From: an uncultured Oscillospiraceae bacterium
GTDB lineage: Bacteria; Bacillota; Clostridia; Oscillospirales; Oscillospiraceae
DNA: 55,616 bases
Direction of reading: 5' to 3'
Assembly (NCBI GenBank): GCA_910578575.1
Contig: CAJTQP010000006.1
Span: forward strand, 1 to 55,616
The position numbers were made by a program, and so were the translations under genes. The notes beneath the pieces were generated by a model. It was not told where the DNA came from, made no database searches, and saw only the letters and a program-made list of their open reading frames with translations. Numbering within the stretch: the stretch's first letter is position 1; each line of letters starts with the position of its first letter. This document shows, piece by piece, positions 49,686-55,616 of this stretch.

Positions 49686-50138
49686 ATGGAAAAACCTGTG
49701 ATCATATCAATTCGTGGGGTGCAGAGCCCTTTCCCCGGCCATGAGGACGTGATGGAGCTGGTGACCCAAGGGACCCTCAGCGGCACCGAGGACGAGGGCC
49801 TCGCCCTGACCTATGAGGAGAGCGAGCTCACCGGCCTAGAGGGCACCACCACCACATTCCGCATCCTGAAGGACCGCATCACCCTTCTGCGGGAGGGGAC
49901 CTTAAACTCCGAGATGATCTTCCAGGAGGGCCGGCGGCACATCTCCCTGTATCAGACCCCCTTCGGGGGCTTCTCCCTGGGGGTGCGGACCCACTCGGCC
50001 AAGGCAGAGATGAGCCCCGCCGGAGGGGACCTGGAGATCCACTACGCCCTGGACATAGAGAACGAGCACGTGGGCGAAAACGCCTTTCTGATCCACGTGG
50101 CGGAGCCCAGTGCCGCCCAGGACCAGCCAACGACATAA
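49686..50138 (+). CDS. DUF1934 family protein (YwiB-like)
   Basis: A 150-aa beta-barrel (calycin-like) protein: VIISIRGVQSPFPGHEDVMELVTQGTL, LTYEESELTGLEGTTTTFRI, LGVRTHSAKAEMSPAGGDLEIHYALDIENEHVGENAF. The gene order DUF1934-argS is conserved in Firmicutes (ywiB-argS in Bacillus), which supports the call. Function unknown. Confidence 0.9.
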   Translation: MEKPVIISIRGVQSPFPGHEDVMELVTQGTLSGTEDEGLALTYEESELTGLEGTTTTFRILKDRITLLREGTLNSEMIFQEGRRHISLYQTPFGGFSLGVRTHSAKAEMSPAGGDLEIHYALDIENEHVGENAFLIHVAEPSAAQDQPTT

Positions 50139-50157
50139 GAAAACGAGGAAGGACACC

Positions 50158-51906
50158 ATGGCGAATTTGATTCAATATGCGAGAGACCAGATTAAGACCC
50201 TCACCGAGGGGGCCTGGGCCGCGGCGGCCAAGGCGGGGGCCCTGCCGGAGGACGTGAGCCTGAAAGGCGCGGTGGAGATCCCCAAAGACCCGCAAAACGG
50301 CGACTATGCCTCCTCCTATGCCATGGCCACCGCCAAGGCGGCCAAGCGCAACCCCAGAGAGCTGGCCCAGACCCTGGCAGACCACATGGACTTAAGCGGC
50401 AGCATTTTCTCCAGCGTGGAGCTGGCAGGCCCCGGCTTCATGAACTTCCGCCTGGGCCCCAAGTGGTACGGGGACGTACTGGCGGAGATCGAGGCCGAGG
50501 GGCCCCAGTATGGACAGAACCAGGAGGGGCAAGGGCGCAAGGTCATGGTGGAGTTCGTCTCCGCCAACCCCACTGGCCCCATGCACATGGGCAACGCCCG
50601 CGGGGGCGTGCTGGGGGACACCCTGGCCAACGTCCTCCAGCGGGACGGCTACCACGCCTGGAAGGAATTTTATGTCAACGACGCCGGGAACCAGATCAAC
50701 AAGTTTGCCCTCTCCCTCCAGGCCCGCTACCTCCAGTGCATCCTGGGAGAGGACCAGGTCCCCTTCCCGGAAGATGGCTACCAGGGGGCGGACATCCGGG
50801 AGCTGGCCCAGGCCTTTTATGACCTTCACGGGACCAGCTTCCAGGAGAAACCGGAAGCGGAGCGCCTGGAGGCCCTGGCCGCCTTTGGCTTGGAGCGGAA
50901 CATCCCCAAGATGAAGGAGGACCTGCGGCGCTACGGCATTGAATACGACCAGTGGTTTTTCGAGTCCAGCCTCCATGACTCCGGTTATGTGGCGGAGACG
51001 GTGGCGCTGCTCACAGAGAAGGGCTGGACCTACGAAAAGGACGGGGCCCTGTGGCTGAACACTACGGAGCTGCTGAAACAGAAGTTCCTGGCCGAGGGCA
51101 AGAGCCAGAAGCAGGTGGACAAGCTGGACCTGAAGGACGACGTTCTCCGCCGGGCCAATGGCTTTTACACCTATTTCGCCGCCGACATCGCCTACCACCG
51201 CAACAAGTTTGCCGTCCGGGGCTTTGACCTGGTGGTAAATATCTGGGGGGCGGACCACCACGGCCACGTGGCCCGGCTGCAAGCGGCCCTGGACGGCCTG
51301 GGGCTGGACGGCTCCCACCGCCTGGTGATCGTCCTGATGCAGCTGGTGAACCTCCTCCAAGACGGACAGCCGGTGCGGATGTCCAAGCGCTCCGGCAAGG
51401 CCATTGCCCTCCACGACCTGTTGGACGAAGTGAGCGTGGACGCCGCCCGCTACTTCTTCAACGCCCGTGCCGCCACCACTCCGGTGGACTTCGATCTGGG
51501 GCTGGCGGTCCGGGAGGACAGCGAGAATCCGGTGTACTATGTCCAGTACGCCCACGCCCGGATCTGCACCCTGGTGGAACGCCTGGAGGCCGAGGGCCAT
51601 CCCGTCCCCGCCGCCGCTACGGTACGGGGGGAACTGCTGGCTACGGCGGAGGAGAAGAACCTCGTCCGTACCCTGGCCCGCTTCCCGGAGGAGATCCACG
51701 GGGCCGCGCGGGACTTTGACCCCTCCCGGATCAACCGCTACTTAACGGAACTGGCCGGGGAGTTCCACCGCTTCTACAGCGCCTGCCGCATCAAGGGCGA
51801 GGAGGCGGAGCTGTTGAACGCCCGGTTGAAGCTGGCGGACAGCGTCCGTGCCGTCCTGGCCAACGGCCTGGGGCTGCTGGGGGTCACTGCGCCCCGGAAA
51901 ATGTAA
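50158..51906 (+). CDS. argS: Arginyl-tRNA synthetase
   Basis: A 582-aa class I synthetase. The HIGH-type site is PTGPMHMGNARGG, a KMSKS-like site is VRMSKRSGKAIAL, and the anticodon-binding DALR domain closes the protein (VQYAHARICTLVERL ... FHRFYSACRIKGEE). It attaches Arg to tRNA-Arg. ATG 50158 follows GAGGAAGGA. It shares the operon with the upstream DUF1934 gene. Confidence 0.97.
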   Translation: MANLIQYARDQIKTLTEGAWAAAAKAGALPEDVSLKGAVEIPKDPQNGDYASSYAMATAKAAKRNPRELAQTLADHMDLSGSIFSSVELAGPGFMNFRLGPKWYGDVLAEIEAEGPQYGQNQEGQGRKVMVEFVSANPTGPMHMGNARGGVLGDTLANVLQRDGYHAWKEFYVNDAGNQINKFALSLQARYLQCILGEDQVPFPEDGYQGADIRELAQAFYDLHGTSFQEKPEAERLEALAAFGLERNIPKMKEDLRRYGIEYDQWFFESSLHDSGYVAETVALLTEKGWTYEKDGALWLNTTELLKQKFLAEGKSQKQVDKLDLKDDVLRRANGFYTYFAADIAYHRNKFAVRGFDLVVNIWGADHHGHVARLQAALDGLGLDGSHRLVIVLMQLVNLLQDGQPVRMSKRSGKAIALHDLLDEVSVDAARYFFNARAATTPVDFDLGLAVREDSENPVYYVQYAHARICTLVERLEAEGHPVPAAATVRGELLATAEEKNLVRTLARFPEEIHGAARDFDPSRINRYLTELAGEFHRFYSACRIKGEEAELLNARLKLADSVRAVLANGLGLLGVTAPRKM

Positions 51907-51913
51907 GAATCTC

Positions 51914-51948
51914 ACGGGGCAGACTGGCACAGCATCGGTCTGCCCCGT
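51914..51948 (+). terminator. Hairpin after argS
   Basis: A perfect 11-bp stem (ACGGGGCAGAC / GTCTGCCCCGT) with a 13-nt loop, no T-tract; it may only reduce transcription into the DUF6440 gene. Confidence 0.6.
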
Positions 51949-51970
51949 CAAAACAAAGGAGGACCATTCC

Positions 51971-52168
51971 ATGGCAGAAAAAAAGAAGAAGCGTTTTGAA
52001 CAGGTCTATGTCCAAAGCAGTTTCACGGAGAGCACAGAAATCTGGCAGGACCGGGAAACCGGGGTCAACTACCTCTTCCACACTTCCAGCGGCACCACCG
52101 GTGGCGGCCTCACCCCCCTGCTAGACCGGGAGGGGAAGCCGGTAATCACCCTGGTGGAGAATAAGTGA
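51971..52168 (+). CDS. DUF6440 family protein
   Basis: A 65-aa protein with RFEQVYVQSS, DRETGVNYLFHTSSGTTGGGLTPLLDREGKPVI, typical of the DUF6440 family of small soluble proteins. AAAGGAGG precedes the ATG. Function unknown. It follows argS by 64 bp. Confidence 0.82.
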   Translation: MAEKKKKRFEQVYVQSSFTESTEIWQDRETGVNYLFHTSSGTTGGGLTPLLDREGKPVITLVENK

Positions 52169-52212
52169 GGGCTTCCTCGCCTGTCCCGGTGGACAGATAT
52201 CCGGCAGGTCGG

Positions 52213-52241
52213 TTGATATTTTCTTGAAATTGTACTAGAAT
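52213..52241 (+). promoter_or_regulatory. Promoter of the hicB-hicA pair
   Basis: TTGATA and TAGAAT with a 17-bp spacer, about 40 bp before the antitoxin start. Confidence 0.65.
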
Positions 52242-52281
52242 ACCTGGTAGATTACTCACCCTATGCGGGAGGTTTACAGGC

Positions 52282-52500
52282 ATGGAATATGTTGTCAATT
52301 TAGCGTGGGATCACGAGGCTGGGGTTTGGATCGCAACCAGCGAAAGCATTCCCGGCCTTGTCCTGGAATCCGGTTCCTTTGACGCCTTGCTGGAACGCGT
52401 CCGTCATGCGGTGCCGGAGCTGCTGGCGCTGAATCGCACAGAGCCGTCTGTGCTCCAGTTGACATTCCTGTCGGAGCGCCACGAAAGGATCGCACTGTAA
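52282..52500 (+). CDS. HicB-like antitoxin (DUF1902 type)
   Basis: A 72-aa protein with an N-terminal sheet and helix typical of partial HicB/DUF1902 domains (YVVNLAWDHEAGVWIATSESIPGLVLESGSFDALLERV). It lacks a DNA-binding tail. It starts after GGGAGG and its stop overlaps the next start by one base. Placed before the HicA-like gene, the reverse of the classical hicAB order, as often found for DUF1902-HicA pairs. Confidence 0.82.
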   Translation: MEYVVNLAWDHEAGVWIATSESIPGLVLESGSFDALLERVRHAVPELLALNRTEPSVLQLTFLSERHERIAL

Positions 52501-52697
52501 TGGCAGAATATGAAAAGAAGGTCCGTGAAATTTTAAGCAAGTATCATTGTACCTTTCAGCGTCACGGAAAGAGTGACCATGACATTTGGTATAGCCCTAT
52601 CACCTGCCGTCATGTTACAGTGGACACAAAGATCAAATCGCGTCACACAGCAAACGCGATTTTTAAGCAAAGCGGAATCGACTATAGATTCCGCTAA
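52500..52697 (+). CDS. HicA-like mRNA interferase toxin
   Basis: A 65-aa basic protein with the double-stranded RNA-binding-like HicA fold: ILSKYHCTFQRHGKSDHDIWYSP carries the expected catalytic His (the GKGSHxxW motif reads GKSDHDIW), followed by RHVTVDTKIKSRHTANAIFKQSGI. It would cleave mRNA when freed from its antitoxin. Coupled to the antitoxin gene by stop-start overlap. Confidence 0.85.
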   Translation: MAEYEKKVREILSKYHCTFQRHGKSDHDIWYSPITCRHVTVDTKIKSRHTANAIFKQSGIDYRFR

Positions 52698-52702
52698 GAG
52701 CA

Positions 52703-52722
52703 AAAGCGGTTTTTGCCGCTTT
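52703..52722 (+). terminator. Terminator of the toxin-antitoxin pair
   Basis: A 7-bp stem (AAAGCGG / CCGCTTT) with a T-rich loop and trailing CCTCTTG. Weak but in the right place. Confidence 0.5.
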
Positions 52723-52726
52723 CCTC

Positions 52727-52763
52727 TTGACATTTTATTCTGTTGATAGTAATATTGATAGTA
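52727..52763 (+). promoter_or_regulatory. padR promoter with direct-repeat operator
   Basis: TTGACA and TAATAT with a 17-bp spacer. TTGATAGTA occurs twice, at 52743 and 52755, 12 bp apart and covering the -10 region. This suits autorepression by the PadR regulator encoded 18 bp further on. Confidence 0.65.
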
Positions 52764-52780
52764 GTAAGGGAGGTGCTGTT

Positions 52781-53308
52781 ATGTCAGCCATTGATCTGGT
52801 GATCTTGGGTATCCTCACGGAGGGACCCAGGAGTGCCTATGAAATCCAAAAAGACGTAGACGCCCACCACTTCCCCCGCTGGGCGGAGATCAGTGTCCCC
52901 TCTGTCTACCGCAAACTCCCCCACCTCCGGGACAAGGGCTTCTTGACCAGCCAGCAGGTCCAGGGGGAGCGGGTGGAGAAGGCGGTCTACTCCATCACAG
53001 CAGCCGGACAGGCAGAGTTGCGGCGGCTTCTCCTGCACCAAGCTCAGCAGGCCGTCCCCCTGCGCTTTGCCTTCAACGGGATGATCGCCAATCTGAACAA
53101 GGTGAGCCACCAGGAGGCCCTGGAATTGCTGGACAGCTTACACATCACCCTCCTGGCCTCTGCCCAAGAGAACCAAGCCCTTGCTGCTGCCTATCCCGAC
53201 CTCCCCCTGGTAGGGCGGACGATTTTTGACCAGCAGCAACGGTTATATGAGGCCCTATTGCAGTGGTTGGAGGACTTCCAGGCGCAATTCACCGAACAGG
53301 AGCCCTAA
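52781..53308 (+). CDS. PadR family transcriptional regulator
   Basis: A 175-aa regulator with the PadR winged helix (LVILGILTEGPRSAYEIQKDV, ISVPSVYRKLPHLRDKGFLT, KAVYSITAAGQAELRRLL) and a C-terminal helical dimerisation domain. AAGGGAGGTG lies before ATG 52781. PadR proteins repress transport or stress genes until an aromatic or drug-like ligand binds. Target is likely its own operon, including the yjdF-like gene that follows 1 bp after the stop. Confidence 0.9.
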   Translation: MSAIDLVILGILTEGPRSAYEIQKDVDAHHFPRWAEISVPSVYRKLPHLRDKGFLTSQQVQGERVEKAVYSITAAGQAELRRLLLHQAQQAVPLRFAFNGMIANLNKVSHQEALELLDSLHITLLASAQENQALAAAYPDLPLVGRTIFDQQQRLYEALLQWLEDFQAQFTEQEP

Positions 53309-53309
53309 C

Positions 53310-53726
53310 GTGGAGGGGTCATGCAGTCTGACAGTGCTCTTTGAGGCCCCCTTTTGGATCGGGCTCTATGAGCGCTGGGAGCAGGGACAGTATAGCGTCT
53401 GCAAGCTCACCTTCGGGGCAGAGCCCAAGGACGTAGAGGTCTACGCGTTCCTCCTGGAAAACTGGCGCAGATTGGCATTTAGCCCCGCCCTCCCCGCTGT
53501 CCAGGGGGTGCAGCGGCGCATCAACCCCAAGCGGATGCAGCGGGAAATTCAAGCCCAGCTGCAAAACAAGGGGGTGGGCACCAAGGCCCAGCAGGCCCTA
53601 CAGCTCCAACGGGAGGAACACAAACTGGAACGCAAGCAGCGCAGCCGGACACAGCGAGAGGAAGCGCGGCAGCGGCAGTTCGCCCTGCGCCAGGAGAAGA
53701 AGAAAGCCAAACACAGGGGCCGCTGA
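53310..53726 (+). CDS. yjdF: YjdF-like protein (DUF2992 family)
   Basis: A 138-aa protein with the YjdF core (LTVLFEAPFWIGLYERWEQGQYSVCKLTFGAEPKDVEVYAFLLENW) and a strongly basic, coiled C-terminus (KQRSRTQREEARQRQF...KKKAKHRGR). GTG 53310 is chosen with AGGAG 8-9 nt upstream; a longer ORF begins inside padR. In Bacillus yjdF is controlled by an azaaromatic-sensing riboswitch. None is seen here; PadR may replace it. Confidence 0.88.
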   Translation: MEGSCSLTVLFEAPFWIGLYERWEQGQYSVCKLTFGAEPKDVEVYAFLLENWRRLAFSPALPAVQGVQRRINPKRMQREIQAQLQNKGVGTKAQQALQLQREEHKLERKQRSRTQREEARQRQFALRQEKKKAKHRGR

Positions 53727-53737
53727 GGGCGGAAAAG

Positions 53738-53768
53738 GAGCCGGTGGACGATCCACCGGCTCTTTTTT
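53738..53768 (+). terminator. Rho-independent terminator of padR-yjdF
   Basis: A perfect 10-bp stem (GAGCCGGTGG / CCACCGGCTC) with a 5-nt loop, followed by T6. Confidence 0.95.
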
Positions 53769-53792
53769 CAAACTGCGAGTTTCCCTGGCATC

Positions 53793-54263
53793 TCAACCCT
53801 TATAACGCTTCCCCGTCAGGGAGGTGGGGTCGATGCGGATGACGGCAGTTTTGTCGATCTGCTTTTCGATCATCTTAAAACCCAACTCCTCAAAGCCGGG
53901 GTGCTTCTGGGTCACGAAGGCCTCCAGCGCCGCCCGCTTCTCTGTCTGGTCCTCCACGAACACCACGTCACCGATCATGACCACGCTCTCAAAGGAGGCG
54001 GTGATCTTACTGGGGATGATCTCCGAGGAGATGATGGCGGAGAAGCAGCACTTCTTGCTCTTCTCCAAACACTCCATCTTGTAGCCATAGGGGGCGGAGT
54101 GGATGTAGAGCTTATCCTCCACCATAATGTAGTTCACCGGGGTGGCATAGGGGTAGCCGTCGTCGCCATTGACGGACAGGGTGCCGTGGTCCCCCTTCTT
54201 CAACAGAGCCAGGGTATCCTCCTGGGAGAGCTGACGCTCTACCTTTTGCATTTTATGTACCAT
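53793..54263 (-). CDS. Pyridoxamine 5'-phosphate oxidase-fold flavoprotein, NimA-like
   Basis: A 156-aa split-barrel flavin-binding protein: KKGDHGTLSVNGDDGYPYATPVNYIMVEDKLYIHSAPYGYKME and CFSAIISSEIIPSK. It resembles 5-nitroimidazole reductase (Nim) and other FMN reductases of the family. AGGAGG is 7 nt before ATG 54263. It is divergently transcribed from a Crp/Fnr regulator, which may control it. Confidence 0.88.
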   Translation of the reverse strand: MVHKMQKVERQLSQEDTLALLKKGDHGTLSVNGDDGYPYATPVNYIMVEDKLYIHSAPYGYKMECLEKSKKCCFSAIISSEIIPSKITASFESVVMIGDVVFVEDQTEKRAALEAFVTQKHPGFEELGFKMIEKQIDKTAVIRIDPTSLTGKRYKG

Positions 54264-54332
54264 TGGGTCGTCCTCCTTCTTGTTTGGTTTCAACAGCAGG
54301 ATAGCAGAAACGATAAAAATTTTCTGTTGCAG

Positions 54333-54361
54333 TTGCATCAAATCGAAAAATATTTTATACT
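54333..54361 (+). promoter_or_regulatory. Promoter of the Crp/Fnr gene
   Basis: TTGCAT and TATACT with a 17-bp spacer, 33 bp before the ATG, in the divergent 130-bp intergenic region. Confidence 0.65.
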
Positions 54362-54393
54362 GATTCTTGTCTATATAAGAAAGGGGACCGCAG

Positions 54394-55053
54394 ATGAACA
54401 CAGAAGAACTGGTGGCCCTGTGCCCATTGTTTCGGGGTATTTTGCCCGACGAGCTGCATGCTCTGCTCCACTGCCTCAGCGCCAAAGAGTTTTTTCCCAA
54501 AAAAGGCGGCTTCATCCTGGCCAGCCCCGGCACCCAGCCCCTGATCGGGGTGGTGCTGGAGGGTTCGGTGCAGATGATCTCCGAGGACTCCTTTGGCAAG
54601 CGCTCCCTCATCACCATTCTCTCCAAGGGAAGCATCTTCGGGGAGAGCTATTCCTGCATGAAGGAGCGCAACCGCAGCATCGCCTACCAGGCCAACGAGG
54701 CCAGCCGCATCCTCATCCTGGATTACGGCCGCATCCTCCATGCCTGTAAGCTGGTGTGCCGCTTCCACCACCGGATGATCGAGAACATGGTGGAGCTCAT
54801 CGCCTTGAAAAACCTGGAGCTGGTGGAGAAGCTGGAGGTGATCTCCTGCGCCACCATCCGGGAAAAACTCCTCACCTACCTGGGACGGGAGGCCCAGCGG
54901 GCGGGGACGAACCACTTCACCATCCCCATGAGCCGCACCGCCCTGGCGGAGTACCTGTGCGTGGACCGCTCCGCCATGACCCGTGAGCTGGCCCACATGC
55001 GGGAGGAGGGCTTATTGCGCTTTGACAAGCGGCAGTTCGTTTTGCTCCAGTAG
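54394..55053 (+). CDS. Crp/Fnr family transcriptional regulator
   Basis: A 219-aa regulator. The N-terminal cyclic-nucleotide-binding barrel (residues about 20-130) includes GVVLEGSVQMISEDSFGKRSLITILSKGSIFGESY. The C-terminal winged helix (about 150-215) has IPMSRTALAEYLCVDRSAMTRELAHMREEGLL. No Fnr cysteine cluster is visible, so it is not an oxygen-sensing Fnr. It is divergent from the NimA-like gene, and together they may form a redox or drug-response pair. Confidence 0.9.
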   Translation: MNTEELVALCPLFRGILPDELHALLHCLSAKEFFPKKGGFILASPGTQPLIGVVLEGSVQMISEDSFGKRSLITILSKGSIFGESYSCMKERNRSIAYQANEASRILILDYGRILHACKLVCRFHHRMIENMVELIALKNLELVEKLEVISCATIREKLLTYLGREAQRAGTNHFTIPMSRTALAEYLCVDRSAMTRELAHMREEGLLRFDKRQFVLLQ

Positions 55054-55099
55054 CCTCACCCTGCGCCCCCCTGTAAATACAGAAAAGGAGGACACCCCC

Positions 55100-55616
55100 A
55101 TGAAAAAGCGACGCTATCCCGCCGCCCTGCTGGCCTGCGCTCTGCTGCTGAGCCTGTGCGCCTGCGGCAACCAAGCAGCTGTGGATGCCAACAAGGCCAC
55201 TGACTACGCCATCCGGGAAGCCGCCTACCCCCAAATGGCCCCCTATCCCCAGGAGGACGATTTCTTCAAAAACGATACCTTCGACGACCTGGGCTACAGC
55301 AAAGCCTATGACGACTGGTGGGCCAGCCGACAGGCCCAACGGGAACAGCCGGAGGGGTATGCCAACAGCCTGGACAGTTTCTTCCCCGCCAGCATCCGCA
55401 CCCTTCTCTCCGGCGCGGGAGCGGAGAACCGGGTCTGCTCCCCGCTGAACGTCTATATGGCTCTAGCCATGCTGGCGGAGCTCACCGACGGCAATAGCCG
55501 CGCCCAAATTCTGGACTGTCTGGGGGCCGCAGACATCAGCGCCCTGCGCCAGCAGGCCACCGCCCTGTGGAACGCCAACTACTGCGACGACGGCCAGCTC
55601 ACCAGCATCCTGGCCA
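55100..55616 (+). CDS. Serpin family lipoprotein, 5' part (runs off window end)
   Basis: The visible 172 residues begin with a lipoprotein signal (KKRRYPAALLACALLLSL; lipobox LCAC with the lipidated Cys at about 22). After a linker come YANSLDSFFPASIRTLLSG and VCSPLNVYMALAMLAELTDGNSRAQILDCLGA, the N-terminal serpin helices with the NxxxSPL-type motif. The reactive-centre loop lies outside the window. Bacterial serpins inhibit host or self proteases at the cell surface. AAAGGAGG precedes ATG 55100. Confidence 0.88.
   Translation, partial: MKKRRYPAALLACALLLSLCACGNQAAVDANKATDYAIREAAYPQMAPYPQEDDFFKNDTFDDLGYSKAYDDWWASRQAQREQPEGYANSLDSFFPASIRTLLSGAGAENRVCSPLNVYMALAMLAELTDGNSRAQILDCLGAADISALRQQATALWNANYCDDGQLTSILA

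Overview
The window is a GC-rich Firmicutes chromosome segment. A sporulation protease (SpoIVB), a flagellin, Gram-positive style NAD regulation (NiaR), many DUF families common in gut Clostridia and frequent GTG/TTG starts suggest a motile, spore-forming member of the Oscillospiraceae (Oscillibacter/Flavonifractor/Lawsonibacter-like). The assignment is inferred from gene content, not from a marker gene.

Layout. 0-12.6 kb: DNA repair and housekeeping on the plus strand (3' part of uvrB, an XRE-YbaK fusion, small DUF genes, uvrA, recD2, comF, an mreB-like gene, a YaaH-like transporter). 12.7-17.4 kb: a TSCPD protein, a large cell-wall-anchored surface protein with a VPNTG sorting signal, and spoIVB. 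17.5-22.6 kb: response regulator, intramembrane-sensing histidine kinase, ABC ATPase and FtsX-type permease, a BceRS-BceAB-like antimicrobial-peptide module with a pho-box-like site in front of the transporter. 22.7-27.6 kb: a DUF4317 gene and a minus-strand nadB-nadC-niaR-nadA operon with paired NiaR-type operators.

27.6-43.0 kb is an accessory island ending beside tRNA-Arg(ACG). It holds IS3 and Rpn remnants, then, in minus-strand transcription order: an intact serine resolvase, a resolvase remnant without its catalytic domain, a TnpB-like protein whose three RuvC acidic positions are all changed and whose zinc finger is deleted (TldR-like), a putative guide RNA, a divergent csrA, a flagellin, and seven probable flagellin-modification genes (family 2 glycosyltransferase, CDP-glycerol-type transferase, cytidylyltransferase, TylF-type methyltransferase, radical SAM protein, asparagine-synthase-like PP-loop enzyme, SGNH hydrolase). 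This is the most interesting part of the window. My hypothesis is a flagellar replacement island: the RNA-guided, nuclease-dead TnpB would silence another flagellin, CsrA would tune translation, and the island would supply a differently decorated flagellin.

43-55.6 kb: tRNA-Arg, a sodium-dependent (SNF) transporter, an EamA permease, DUF4180, Uma2, a cysteine desulfurase, an MGMT-family/monooxygenase/ogt cluster, DUF1934-argS, DUF6440, a HicB-HicA-type toxin-antitoxin pair, padR-yjdF, a NimA-like flavoprotein divergent from a Crp/Fnr regulator, and the 5' part of a serpin lipoprotein.

All calls come from reading the sequence. No database search was run, and family names rest on recognised motifs and overall resemblance.
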